DNA of 64,000 nucleotides from CAVXJN01 sp963762165. GTDB taxonomy: Bacteria; Pseudomonadota; Gammaproteobacteria; JASBUN01. The stretch is from assembly GCA_963762165.1 (NCBI GenBank), contig CAVXJN010000003.1, positions 124,001 to 188,000 of the forward strand, given 5' to 3'. The position numbers and the translations under genes are program-made. Of this stretch, positions 36,521 through 44,387 are shown piece after piece (position 1 is the first letter of the stretch; each line of letters begins with the position of its first letter). The notes below the pieces were generated by a model. The model did not search any database and was not told where the DNA came from. It saw only the letters and a program-made list of their open reading frames with translations.

Positions 36521-36964
36521 TCACACCTCGAACCGCAGACCGACAAAGAACTCGTACTGCTTGGGCATTTCATACACCGTCAGCCCCGTCGTCTGTTCGA
36601 TCTCGGCAAGAACCTCCGCGACCCGTTGCGGCGTTTCCGTGGCCAGCACGAACCACATGTTCAGCTCGTGGTCGCGGCGATAATTGTGCGCCACTTCCGG
36701 GTAGCCGTTGACGATTTGCGCGACCTGGTCGAAGCGCGTTTCGGGCACCGCAATCGCCGCCAGGGTCAGACCGCCGCCCAGGCGCTCGGCGTTGTACATA
36801 GGCCCGAAGCGACTGAGATAACCCTCGTTCAACAACGACTCGATGCGCGACAACAAAGTCGCTTCATCGGTGCCGAGTTGTTTGGCTGCGGCCGCGTACG
36901 GCCGGGCGCTCACCGGCAGACCCTGCTGCAACTGATTGATGATGGATCGGTCCAGATTGTCCAT
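36521..36964 (-). CDS. nirG: NirG, siroheme decarboxylase subunit
   Basis: A 147-residue Lrp-like paralogue (LDRSIINQLQQGLPVSARPYAAAAKQLG, then VAHNYRRDHELNMWFVLATE). The YRRDHELNMWFV block with its His matches the NirG/NirD subtype, as distinct from the YRRPRxxPxWxYNLF block of NirL/NirH. Length equals the usual NirG. It lies five bases after nirL. Confidence 0.88.
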   Translation of the reverse strand: MDNLDRSIINQLQQGLPVSARPYAAAAKQLGTDEATLLSRIESLLNEGYLSRFGPMYNAERLGGGLTLAAIAVPETRFDQVAQIVNGYPEVAHNYRRDHELNMWFVLATETPQRVAEVLAEIEQTTGLTVYEMPKQYEFFVGLRFEV

Positions 36965-36969
36965 GACAG

Positions 36970-37542
36970 CTACCGGTCTGCGATCTGCGGCGTTCGGCGC
37001 GGCTCGGCGGATGCGGGATTCGGCGCGTAGAGGGCGCCGCGTTGCTTGAACCGGCGGCGGCTGAACAGCACCGTGTACGCGAAGTCATCCAGCGCGCACC
37101 GCTGCACGATCTGCTCCACGTGGCCTAGCACCGATATGCGGCTGCGGCCGTGAATCATACAGAACAAGTTGTAGCGCCAGTCCGGCAGCCGCCGCGGGCG
37201 CCGATAACAAAGGGTGACGAACGGGAACCGGCCGATGCAATGGCCCAACTCGCGAACGCGTTCATCCGGCACGTCCCACACCACCATGGCGTTGGCGCGG
37301 TAACCAAGCTCCTGGTGGCGCACGATCACGCCCAGGCGCTTGATATGACCCGCGCCCAGCAACCGCTGCAGTCGCGCCATGACCTCTCTTTCGCTCATGT
37401 CGAGGCGCGCCCCGATCTCGGCGTACGGGCGGGCTACCAGCGGCAGCCCGCCTTGAATCTCCCGCACCATATCCAGGTCGCGGTCGCTCAACCGGGGCGC
37501 AGACGTGACGTCCACGGCGGATTGCATGCCGGTCAGCTCCAT
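36970..37542 (-). CDS. nirL: NirL, siroheme decarboxylase subunit
   Basis: A 190-residue Lrp-like paralogue with LSDRDLDMVREIQGGLPLVARPYAEIGARL at the N-terminus and VTLCYRRPRRLPDWRYNLFCMIHGRSR in the second domain. The extended C-terminus (NPASAEPRRTPQIADR) is extra. It overlaps nirD by ten bases. An ATG at 37527 is an alternative start. It pairs with NirH-type chains in the siroheme decarboxylase. Confidence 0.88.
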   Translation of the reverse strand: MELTGMQSAVDVTSAPRLSDRDLDMVREIQGGLPLVARPYAEIGARLDMSEREVMARLQRLLGAGHIKRLGVIVRHQELGYRANAMVVWDVPDERVRELGHCIGRFPFVTLCYRRPRRLPDWRYNLFCMIHGRSRISVLGHVEQIVQRCALDDFAYTVLFSRRRFKQRGALYAPNPASAEPRRTPQIADR

Positions 37543-38006
37543 TGCAACTCGAACCCCAGGTCGATGTGGTAATCCTCCTGCAGGGGAAGATCCAGCACCG
37601 GAAAACCGGCGCGCTGTTCGATGTCGCGCAAAAGGGCCTGCAGGGCCGTCTGGTCAGGCGCGGTGACCACGAACCACAAGTTGAACCGGTGATCGCGCTC
37701 GTAATTGTGGTTCACCGCCGAACACGCGCTCACCACTGCGGCCACCTCCACCAGCCGCTCCGGCGGCACCGCCATCGCCGCGAGTGTACTGACTCCCACC
37801 CGATTGGGCCGAAACACGGGTCCGACCCGGGTCACCGCGCCGGCTTCCTGCAGCGAGCGCAGCGCGTCCAGCACCTCGCTTTCGCTCACCCCCAGGCGCT
37901 GCGCCAACAGGGCAAAGGGCCTCGGCACGAGCGGGAAGTCGCGTTGAAAGTCGTTGAGTAGATGCTTGTCCAGTTCACTGAGTTCCACGAGCCTTGGCCT
38001 CGTCAC
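37533..38006 (-). CDS. nirD: NirD, siroheme decarboxylase subunit
   Basis: A 157-residue Lrp-like paralogue (LSELDKHLLNDFQRDFPLVPRPFALLAQRLG, then VNHNYERDHRFNLWFVVTAP). The start is GTG 38006, which overlaps the nirF stop (GTGA). Longer in-frame starts lie inside nirF and are rejected. It carries the YERDHRFNLWFV block of the NirD/NirG subtype. Confidence 0.88.
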   Translation of the reverse strand: MTRPRLVELSELDKHLLNDFQRDFPLVPRPFALLAQRLGVSESEVLDALRSLQEAGAVTRVGPVFRPNRVGVSTLAAMAVPPERLVEVAAVVSACSAVNHNYERDHRFNLWFVVTAPDQTALQALLRDIEQRAGFPVLDLPLQEDYHIDLGFELQWS

Positions 38007-39190
38007 AGTCCGATTTTGTGTGCGCGTACCGTAAAGAAAATGCCGCTCGGTTTGTCCGCCGGCAGCGCGGCGAGCCGCCTGAAGGTGGTGGTGTCGTATA
38101 CGTCGACCCGGTCGGCATCGCGCACCGAAATCCAAACCGCTTCGCCACGGGGGGCGAACTCCATGTGCAGCACCGCCGTGCCGGGCTGCAGCTGATGTAC
38201 CACGGCAAGCTTTTCGACATCGATGACTTGCACCGTATCGTTGTCGGGATGGGCAAAATTCACCCACACCTGACGACCGTCGGGACGGGCCATGACGAAC
38301 ACCGGCTGGCTGTGAACCGGAATCCGCGCCACCTCTCGCCAGTCGTCGTGGCGCACCACCAATACTTCGTGGTGCCCGACCGCCGGTACGAACACATAGT
38401 CGCCGGCCTGTGCCCAACCTTCCAGGTGCGGCATCTTGTACACCGGCAGCTTCTGCTCACCGCGGCCGTAATGATCGAGAATGCGCCGCACGCCAGCTTC
38501 GGGGTGCCACAGGTCCAGCAATGCCAAGCCGTCTTCGCCGAACAGGCCGGCGATGTAGTAACGCCCGTCGGGTGTGATCAAACCGTCGTAGGGTTGGCGG
38601 CCGATTTCGCGAAACCGGGTCACGACGGGTTCGCCGGGGACGGAGAAATCGGCGATCCAGATTTCGCCGGCATCGAACAAACTGAATACGAAACGGTTGC
38701 CCGGGGCGTCCACCAATCCGACGACTTTCGAACGCGCTCCGTCCGGGCCATAGGTCGCCGGGATGTCCGCCACCGGTGCCAGCGTATCGGCGTCGAATAC
38801 GCGCACGCCGCCCGGTTTGTAGTTCGACACGGCGATCAGCTTGCCGTCCTGGGAGATGGCACCGCCGATACTGTTACCGGACTGCATGATGCGCTTGGCG
38901 ATCCGACCGCGCAGCAGGTCCACTTTGGTAAGCCCCCCGTCGCGCCCGAACACATAGGCGAAGCGTTCGTCGCGGGAATACACCACCGATGCGTGGGAAA
39001 GATCTCCCAACCCCTGCACCCGCGCCAGTTTGACGTGCCGGGTGGTATCGACGATTTGCACACTGCCGGCGGCCCGTTCGATGACCACGCCGAGATCGCC
39101 CGTACCGCGCAAGTGGTTGCTCGCGCAACCGCCCGCGGCCAACAGCGCCAGCAGCAGTGCAACCAACGTTGCGGTGCGCAGTTCAATCAC
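38003..39190 (-). CDS. nirF: NirF, heme d1 synthesis lipoprotein
   Basis: A 395-residue periplasmic lipoprotein (signal peptide ending LLAAGGCAS) with a d1-type beta-propeller but no heme c motif. NirF acts late in heme d1 synthesis on a NirJ product and interacts with NirN and NirS. Propeller repeats such as GDLSHASVVYSRDERFAYVFGRDG are clear. The start is GTG, overlapping nirC by eight bases. Confidence 0.94.
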   Translation of the reverse strand: MIELRTATLVALLLALLAAGGCASNHLRGTGDLGVVIERAAGSVQIVDTTRHVKLARVQGLGDLSHASVVYSRDERFAYVFGRDGGLTKVDLLRGRIAKRIMQSGNSIGGAISQDGKLIAVSNYKPGGVRVFDADTLAPVADIPATYGPDGARSKVVGLVDAPGNRFVFSLFDAGEIWIADFSVPGEPVVTRFREIGRQPYDGLITPDGRYYIAGLFGEDGLALLDLWHPEAGVRRILDHYGRGEQKLPVYKMPHLEGWAQAGDYVFVPAVGHHEVLVVRHDDWREVARIPVHSQPVFVMARPDGRQVWVNFAHPDNDTVQVIDVEKLAVVHQLQPGTAVLHMEFAPRGEAVWISVRDADRVDVYDTTTFRRLAALPADKPSGIFFTVRAHKIGL

Positions 39191-39503
39191 GATCGGTTTC
39201 CCCTGCGTAAAGACGATCCACCAGCCATTCCACTTCGGCGCGGCTCAGCTCCGGGCGCCAAGGCGGCATGGCGGTGTCGGGACGTCCGTCGAGAATGGTC
39301 TGCACCATGAGTTCGTGCGGCCGGCCGGCGAGCGCGTCGGGCGTCAAAGCCGGACCCAACCCGCCGTTCAAGGTCATGCCGTGGCAAGAGCCGCAGTCGT
39401 GTTTGAGCAAATGCAGTAATTCCTGCTGACGTTGCGCCGGCGGCGCGCTCCACAACGGCGCGCTGATGAGTACCAATGCCAGCGCTAAGACCCATTTAGC
39501 CAT
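39183..39503 (-). CDS. nirC: NirC, cytochrome c55X
   Basis: A 106-residue periplasmic monoheme cytochrome with a signal peptide (about residues 1-19) and heme motif CGSCHG; the distal Met is probably in DTAMPPW. NirC is proposed as an electron carrier to NirS or in d1 maturation. The start overlaps the nirE stop (ATGGCTAA). Confidence 0.93.
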   Translation of the reverse strand: MAKWVLALALVLISAPLWSAPPAQRQQELLHLLKHDCGSCHGMTLNGGLGPALTPDALAGRPHELMVQTILDGRPDTAMPPWRPELSRAEVEWLVDRLYAGETDRD

Positions 39504-40287
39504 TGGCGGTGATATCCCCGGCGTTTACCTCGCCTGCATCGGCCTGAAACCATTCGAGTGACGGCGCCAGGCTCACCACCTTACCCACGATCAATGTCAC
39601 CGGCGCCTGCAAGCCCTGGTTGCGCACCGCCGCAGGCAATTGTCGCAGACCGGCGCGGCAGACGCGCTGTTGCCGGGTGGTGCCCTGAGCAATGGCCGCC
39701 GCCGGCGTATCCGGGTCGAGACCGGCGGCGATCAGCCGTGTGCTGATGGTGTTGAGATTGGCGAGCCCCATATAGATCACCAATGTGGCATCGGGGTCCG
39801 CGAGCTTCGCCCAGTCCAGATCCAGCGGCAGGTCGTCCCGGCAATGGCCGGTGATCAGGCGCACGCCGTGACTCAGGCCACGGTGCGTCAGCGGAATACC
39901 GGCGTAGGCGCTGCACGCCGATGCCGCCGTGATGCCGGGCACGACTTCGAAGGCGATGCCATGTCGATGCAGGTATGCGGCCTCTTCGCTGCCGCGGCCG
40001 AACACGAATGGATCTCCGCCCTTCAAGCGAACGACGCCGTGTTCGGCACGGGCCAGTCGCACCAGCAGGGCATTGATGTCGGCTTGCGCCATACTGTGAT
40101 TGCCGCTGGCTTTACCCGCCGAGATGCGAGTCACACCGGCCGGGATCTTCGCCAGAATCGCATCCGAAACCAGTCGGTCGTACACCACCACGTCCGCTTC
40201 ACCCAGCAGGCGCTGTGCTTTCACCGTGAGCAGATCCGGATCACCCGGTCCCGCTCCCACCAGAAATACCTTCGCTTGGCTGTTCAT
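39496..40287 (-). CDS. nirE: NirE, uroporphyrinogen-III C-methyltransferase
   Basis: A 263-residue SAM-dependent methyltransferase that makes precorrin-2, the first committed step to siroheme and heme d1. Motifs are VFLVGAGPGDPDLLTVKAQRLL, VVYDRLVSD, RLKGGDPFVFGRGSEEA, VVPGITAASACSAYAGIPLTHRG and YMGLANL. It lies right after nirS, which supports the nirE label over cobA. The start at 40287 is preferred over 40317. The gap to nirS is 70 bases. Confidence 0.93.
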   Translation of the reverse strand: MNSQAKVFLVGAGPGDPDLLTVKAQRLLGEADVVVYDRLVSDAILAKIPAGVTRISAGKASGNHSMAQADINALLVRLARAEHGVVRLKGGDPFVFGRGSEEAAYLHRHGIAFEVVPGITAASACSAYAGIPLTHRGLSHGVRLITGHCRDDLPLDLDWAKLADPDATLVIYMGLANLNTISTRLIAAGLDPDTPAAAIAQGTTRQQRVCRAGLRQLPAAVRNQGLQAPVTLIVGKVVSLAPSLEWFQADAGEVNAGDITANG

Positions 40288-40357
40288 CCAATCCCCGTTC
40301 GTATTATTGTCGCGCAATCTGCGGAGGCGGGCGTGACCCCGCCTCCGCTACGCGCAC

Positions 40358-42100
40358 TCAGTACACGTCGTGCTGCGTGTTGTAGACGTTGAACTTGCCG
40401 GTCGGCGTAACCAAGCGGTCATCCTTGATCACTTTCTTGAGCTTCAGGGTTTTGTCGTCGACGATCACGATCGCCGACTTCTGCTCCTTGCCGCTCCAGA
40501 CCGAGAACCAGACCTCGTCACCGGCCTTGTTGTATTCCGGCTGCACAACCCGCCTCGGACCGTCGTCCTTGATCCCGGCCCATTCGGCGATCGGCAACAC
40601 CTTGAAGCCTTTCTCCAGGTTGTCGATATCGAACACTGCCACCGACTGACTGATCTTGGTGTCCGGATTCAGGGCGGTATCGACGTACAAGTGCTTGGAC
40701 TTCGGGTGCGTCTTGATGAACAGCGAACCGCCGCCTTGGCCGTTGAGACTTTCGACCATCTTCCAAGCATACTTCGGGTGCTTGTCAGGATCGGTTCCGA
40801 TCAACGCGATACTCTGGTCACCAAGGTGACTGGTGGCCCATACCGGCCCGTATTTCGGATGCACGAAGTTGGCGCCGCGTCCGGGGTGCGGGATGTTGCC
40901 CACCTCGACCAGAGCCGCCAAGGTCCCTTTCTTCGAGTCCACCACGGCAATCTTGTTGGACTTGTTGGCGGCGGTGAGGAAATAGCGCTGCGTCGAGTCC
41001 CAACCGCCGTCGTGCAGGAAGCGAGCGGCGCCGATGCTGGTGATTTCGAGATTATCCAGGTCTTCGTAGTCCACCAGCAAGATCTTGCCGGTTTCCTTGA
41101 CGTTGACGATGAACTCCGGTTTTTCGTGGGAAGCGACGATCGCCGCTACCCGCGGTTCGGGGTGGTATTCCTGGGTATCGACCGTCATGCCGCGGGTACT
41201 GACCACCTTGAGCGGCTCCAGCGTATCGCCGTTCATGATGGTGAATTGCGGCGGCCAATAAGAGCCGGCAATGGCGTACTTGTCCTCCCAGCCCTTGTAC
41301 TTGGAAGTCTCCACCGAGCGGGCTTCCAGACCAACCTTGATGCTGGCGACGGTCTGGGGCTTTTTCATCCACAGATCGATCAGGTTGATGACGGCGTCGC
41401 GGCCGATGACAAACAGATACCGTCCGGAAGCTGACGTGCGCGAGATATGTACCGCATAACCGGTGTCGATGGTCTCGACGATCTCCTTCGAATCACCGTC
41501 GATCAGGGCGATCTGCCCGGCATCGCGCAAGGTCACCGAGAACAGATTATCCAGGTTGAGTTGGTTTTCCTGCTTCTTGGGACGCTGGTCCGGCGGCACC
41601 ACCAGCTCCCAAGTCGCCTTGATTTTCTCAAGACCGTATTCCGGCGGTTTCGGCGGCTCGTGCTGCAAAAACTTCGCCATCAATTCGACTTCGTCTTCAC
41701 TGAGTTCACCGGAAGTACCCCAATTGGGCATACCTGCGGGAGAACCGTAATTGATGAAAGTTTTCAGGTAGTCGGTACCGCGCTGCAGGGTGATATCCGG
41801 CGTTAGCGGCTTGCCGGTGGCGCCTTTGCGCAACACGCCGTGGCAACCGGCGCAGCGCTGAAAGTAGATTTGTTCAGCGCGCGTGAACTCTTCTTCGCTC
41901 AGAGGTGGCGCCTTCGGCGTTCTCGACGCCTCGGTCTCCCCAGGCGTAATCGGCGTGGGCGTGCCCTTGTAACGCATTTCTCCCGGCGTAGTGCCGGGAT
42001 GGCCAGTGCTTTCTTCGGCGGCGGTAACCGCGGCATTGGCGGTAAGCAACGCGGCGAGCGCGACGGCACTCGATAGGGTCCGCAAACGGGGTTGGTTCAT
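40358..42100 (-). CDS. nirS: NirS, cytochrome cd1 nitrite reductase
   Basis: A 580-residue periplasmic enzyme that reduces nitrite to nitric oxide. It has a signal peptide (ending ANAAVTAAEE), a cytochrome c domain with CAGCHG near residue 80, and an eight-bladed d1 propeller. Conserved His-containing blocks around the d1 site are visible: EYHPEPRVAAIVASHEKPEF, FLHDGGWDS and PHPGRGANFVHPKYGPVWATSHLGDQSIALIG. The start at 42100 follows AGGAGGA. An FNR/DNR box lies 84-97 bases upstream, so induction by low oxygen and NO is expected. Confidence 0.98.
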   Translation of the reverse strand: MNQPRLRTLSSAVALAALLTANAAVTAAEESTGHPGTTPGEMRYKGTPTPITPGETEASRTPKAPPLSEEEFTRAEQIYFQRCAGCHGVLRKGATGKPLTPDITLQRGTDYLKTFINYGSPAGMPNWGTSGELSEDEVELMAKFLQHEPPKPPEYGLEKIKATWELVVPPDQRPKKQENQLNLDNLFSVTLRDAGQIALIDGDSKEIVETIDTGYAVHISRTSASGRYLFVIGRDAVINLIDLWMKKPQTVASIKVGLEARSVETSKYKGWEDKYAIAGSYWPPQFTIMNGDTLEPLKVVSTRGMTVDTQEYHPEPRVAAIVASHEKPEFIVNVKETGKILLVDYEDLDNLEITSIGAARFLHDGGWDSTQRYFLTAANKSNKIAVVDSKKGTLAALVEVGNIPHPGRGANFVHPKYGPVWATSHLGDQSIALIGTDPDKHPKYAWKMVESLNGQGGGSLFIKTHPKSKHLYVDTALNPDTKISQSVAVFDIDNLEKGFKVLPIAEWAGIKDDGPRRVVQPEYNKAGDEVWFSVWSGKEQKSAIVIVDDKTLKLKKVIKDDRLVTPTGKFNVYNTQHDVY

Positions 42101-42183
42101 GGTCTTGTTCCTCCTGGCGACATGGCGGTAATGGGATAGACGCATCATGGGTCCGATTTAGACGCAGAGAGAGGTTGGTTTCC

Positions 42184-42197
42184 TTGATATATATCAA
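42184..42197. promoter_or_regulatory. FNR/DNR box upstream of nirS
   Basis: TTGATATATATCAA is a perfect 14-base dyad matching TTGAT-N4-ATCAA. Its centre is about 90 bases from the nirS start. Confidence 0.93.
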
Positions 42198-42228
42198 CTA
42201 CAGCTTATACGGCTGGAACCGAATCGGC

Positions 42229-43797
42229 CTAAGTTTGCCCCGAACCTGGCTTGGCGCCGCTTTCCGACGCTGCCAAGCGCACGCCCGAGGCCTTTTCGCG
42301 GCGCTTGCGCCGCTCCACGAGGGGCGGGCACTTGTAGGCATTCCAATACGTCACCTGGCAATCCAGGCAATAGTGGCATTCGTTGGCGATGATTTCGCCG
42401 GTGGGTTTGATGGAACGGACCTCACACTCCTCGCGGCAGATTTGACAGGGCCGGCCGCATTCCTTGCGTCGACGCAGCCAGTCGAAGATCCGGAACTTGC
42501 TTGGAAACGTCAATGCGGCTCCCAGCGGACACAGGTAGCGGCAAAAGAACTTGCGCGTGAACAACGAGAGCCCCACCAGTACGCCGGCATAGAGCACGAA
42601 CCCCCATTCACGTTGAAAACGCAAGGTGATGGCGGTCTTGAACGGCTCGACTTCCGAAAGCTTTTCCATCTGCGTCAGCGAGTGCAGCGACACGCCAAAT
42701 AAAGCCAACAAAATAATGTACTTCAGCGCCCATAAGCGCTCATGCACCACCTCCGGCGGCTCGTAAGAAGGAATCCGCAGACGTTTGGCGACCCGGAAAC
42801 CCAACTCCTGCAGAGCGCCGAAGGGACACAGCCAGCCGCAGTACACACCGCGACCCCACAACAGCACCGTCATCGCCACAAAGCCCCAGAGAATGAACAT
42901 CAACGGATCGATCATGAAGCTTTCCCATTGAAAATCATGCATCAGCGAGTTCATGAAGGTCATCACGTTGACGATGGAAAGCTGCGCCAAGGCGTACCAG
43001 CCAATGAAGACCAAGGTATAGAGCAGATAGCCGGTGCGTATGTAGATCAACAGGGTGGGGTGGCGGGCAAGCCAATCCTGCGTCACCAGAATGCTGAGCA
43101 GAAACACCAGCCCCAGGCCCAGAATCACAATCTGGAACTGTTTATTTTTCCAGGCTTCGATCCAGACGGGCTCCGTCTCGGAGGTCGATTCCGCCACGGA
43201 CGGCGCAACCGCCCCTATGGCGCCGGGTTGCGCGGCGTCCTGGGCTTCCGCCGCCGGCCGCGGGAGATCCAGCGCCGCCGCCACCTTCCGCGCCGAGCGG
43301 GCGATGGAAGCATTCAGCACCATCACCGTGATGGTCGCCCCGGAAATACCGTCCAGCGTCTGATAACCCTCGCGGGGCGCGCCGCCGATCTTGAACCGCT
43401 CGTCAACCGAACGTCCGCGGTATTGGTCAATGAAGCCTTGCAGATTCTGGTCCGAGATGCCGACCACTAGAATCGGTTCCTGATGCTGAACGATGGTCAG
43501 GCCTGTGATCCGGGCCCGGAGGTCCAGGCCCACCAGGGTACTGATGGGCTTGCCGGAATACGCTGGGATCGCGACCACTTCATCGGTCAAGAATACGTAG
43601 CCCACCACCTTGCCGCTGCGCGTGACCGGCGCCGCGCGCGGATCGTCGCCAAAAGGCCCCAACCCGTCGATGCCGGGAAACACCTGCTGCGCCTGCTGCA
43701 ACGAGATTTCCGCCGCCGGTCCCGCGTGTCCTTGCACAGCGGCTAAAGTCAGCACCAGCAATGCAAACAGAGAGAATGTGGCCCGCGCCATGTTCAT
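42229..43797 (-). CDS. nirI: NosR/NirI-family flavin and iron-sulfur membrane protein
   Basis: A 522-residue protein: signal peptide, a periplasmic FMN-binding domain with the flavinylation motif DGISGATIT (about residue 143), then six membrane helices with paired YCGWLCPFGALQE and FCRYLCPLGAALTF motifs, and C-terminal [4Fe-4S] cysteines (CQICREECEV, CHYCLDCQVTYW). Such proteins move electrons from quinol across the membrane. NosR serves nitrous oxide reductase and NirI serves cd1 nitrite reductase. With nirS next door and no nos gene, the NirI role is more likely. The periplasmic part is shorter than in classical NosR. Start 43797. Confidence 0.85.
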   Translation of the reverse strand: MNMARATFSLFALLVLTLAAVQGHAGPAAEISLQQAQQVFPGIDGLGPFGDDPRAAPVTRSGKVVGYVFLTDEVVAIPAYSGKPISTLVGLDLRARITGLTIVQHQEPILVVGISDQNLQGFIDQYRGRSVDERFKIGGAPREGYQTLDGISGATITVMVLNASIARSARKVAAALDLPRPAAEAQDAAQPGAIGAVAPSVAESTSETEPVWIEAWKNKQFQIVILGLGLVFLLSILVTQDWLARHPTLLIYIRTGYLLYTLVFIGWYALAQLSIVNVMTFMNSLMHDFQWESFMIDPLMFILWGFVAMTVLLWGRGVYCGWLCPFGALQELGFRVAKRLRIPSYEPPEVVHERLWALKYIILLALFGVSLHSLTQMEKLSEVEPFKTAITLRFQREWGFVLYAGVLVGLSLFTRKFFCRYLCPLGAALTFPSKFRIFDWLRRRKECGRPCQICREECEVRSIKPTGEIIANECHYCLDCQVTYWNAYKCPPLVERRKRREKASGVRLAASESGAKPGSGQT

Positions 43798-44282
43798 GCG
43801 CCGCTGCCGAACCACAGCCAACCGTGAGCGCCGGCGACCGCGCCGGCGATGGTAACCAGACTCAGGATGAGTAGTACCCAATGCAAACGCTGAATGAGAC
43901 GAAAGGTCGGCGCCGGCGCACGGCGCGCGCGCGCCCGAAACCAGCGATGCAGAAACAGCGGCTCGACGACGAACAGCATCAGGGTGAACAGCGCCCAGAT
44001 CGCCACCATGGCGTGCAGCCACCAGAACCCCGGCAGCGCGAACCAGCCCCAGGCATGGAGGCGATACAGCAAATACAAACCGCTCAGACCGGTGAGCAGG
44101 GTCGTAAATCGCGCTTGTACCGCGAACCGATGCTCGACTTGCTCGAAAAACGCGACCTGCTCCGCAGGATCCTTGAAGTTTCGGGTCGCGGGGAGCAGCA
44201 CCGTGGTGACCATGGCCACGCCGCCAATCCAAAGCACCACGCCGAGCACGTGCAACACCCGTGCGAATATCAAAGTCCCCAT
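43794..44282 (-). CDS. Four-helix membrane protein leading the nirI unit
   Basis: A 162-residue protein with four hydrophobic helices. The first is VLHVLGVVLWIGGVAMVTTVLLP, resembling CopD or DUF2269-like heme-binding membrane proteins; His residues occur in helices 1 and 3-4 (HVLG, WWLHAM, LHRW, LHWVL). The stop overlaps the nirI start as ATGA. An FNR/DNR box lies upstream. It may bind heme b and bring quinol electrons to the NirI-like protein; this is inference. Confidence 0.75.
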   Translation of the reverse strand: MGTLIFARVLHVLGVVLWIGGVAMVTTVLLPATRNFKDPAEQVAFFEQVEHRFAVQARFTTLLTGLSGLYLLYRLHAWGWFALPGFWWLHAMVAIWALFTLMLFVVEPLFLHRWFRARARRAPAPTFRLIQRLHWVLLILSLVTIAGAVAGAHGWLWFGSGA

Positions 44283-44359
44283 CTGGGTTTACCCCCGGTC
44301 ACGTCGGCGTCGAAATGCCAACTCCAGGATGAGCATAGCGGTTAGGCTTCGCCTATACC

Positions 44360-44373
44360 TTGACCCGCATCAA
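44360..44373. promoter_or_regulatory. FNR/DNR box upstream of the nirI unit
   Basis: TTGACCCGCATCAA fits TTGAC-N4-ATCAA. It lies 78-91 bases before the start of the 162-residue membrane protein gene, in the only sizeable gap between norD and nirI. Confidence 0.85.
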
Positions 44374-44387
44374 TCGGCGGGAGCGGC

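Noticed and set aside
38007..38417. N-terminal extension of nirD
   Set aside because: It lies inside nirF in another frame and has no family similarity. The GTGA overlap at 38003-38006 gives a normal-length NirD.
37994..39310. A 438-codon plus-strand frame across nirF
   Set aside because: Antisense shadow; the minus strand encodes a clear NirF with lipobox and propeller repeats.
40370..41434. A 354-codon plus-strand frame across nirS
   Set aside because: Antisense shadow of NirS, which is unmistakable on the minus strand.
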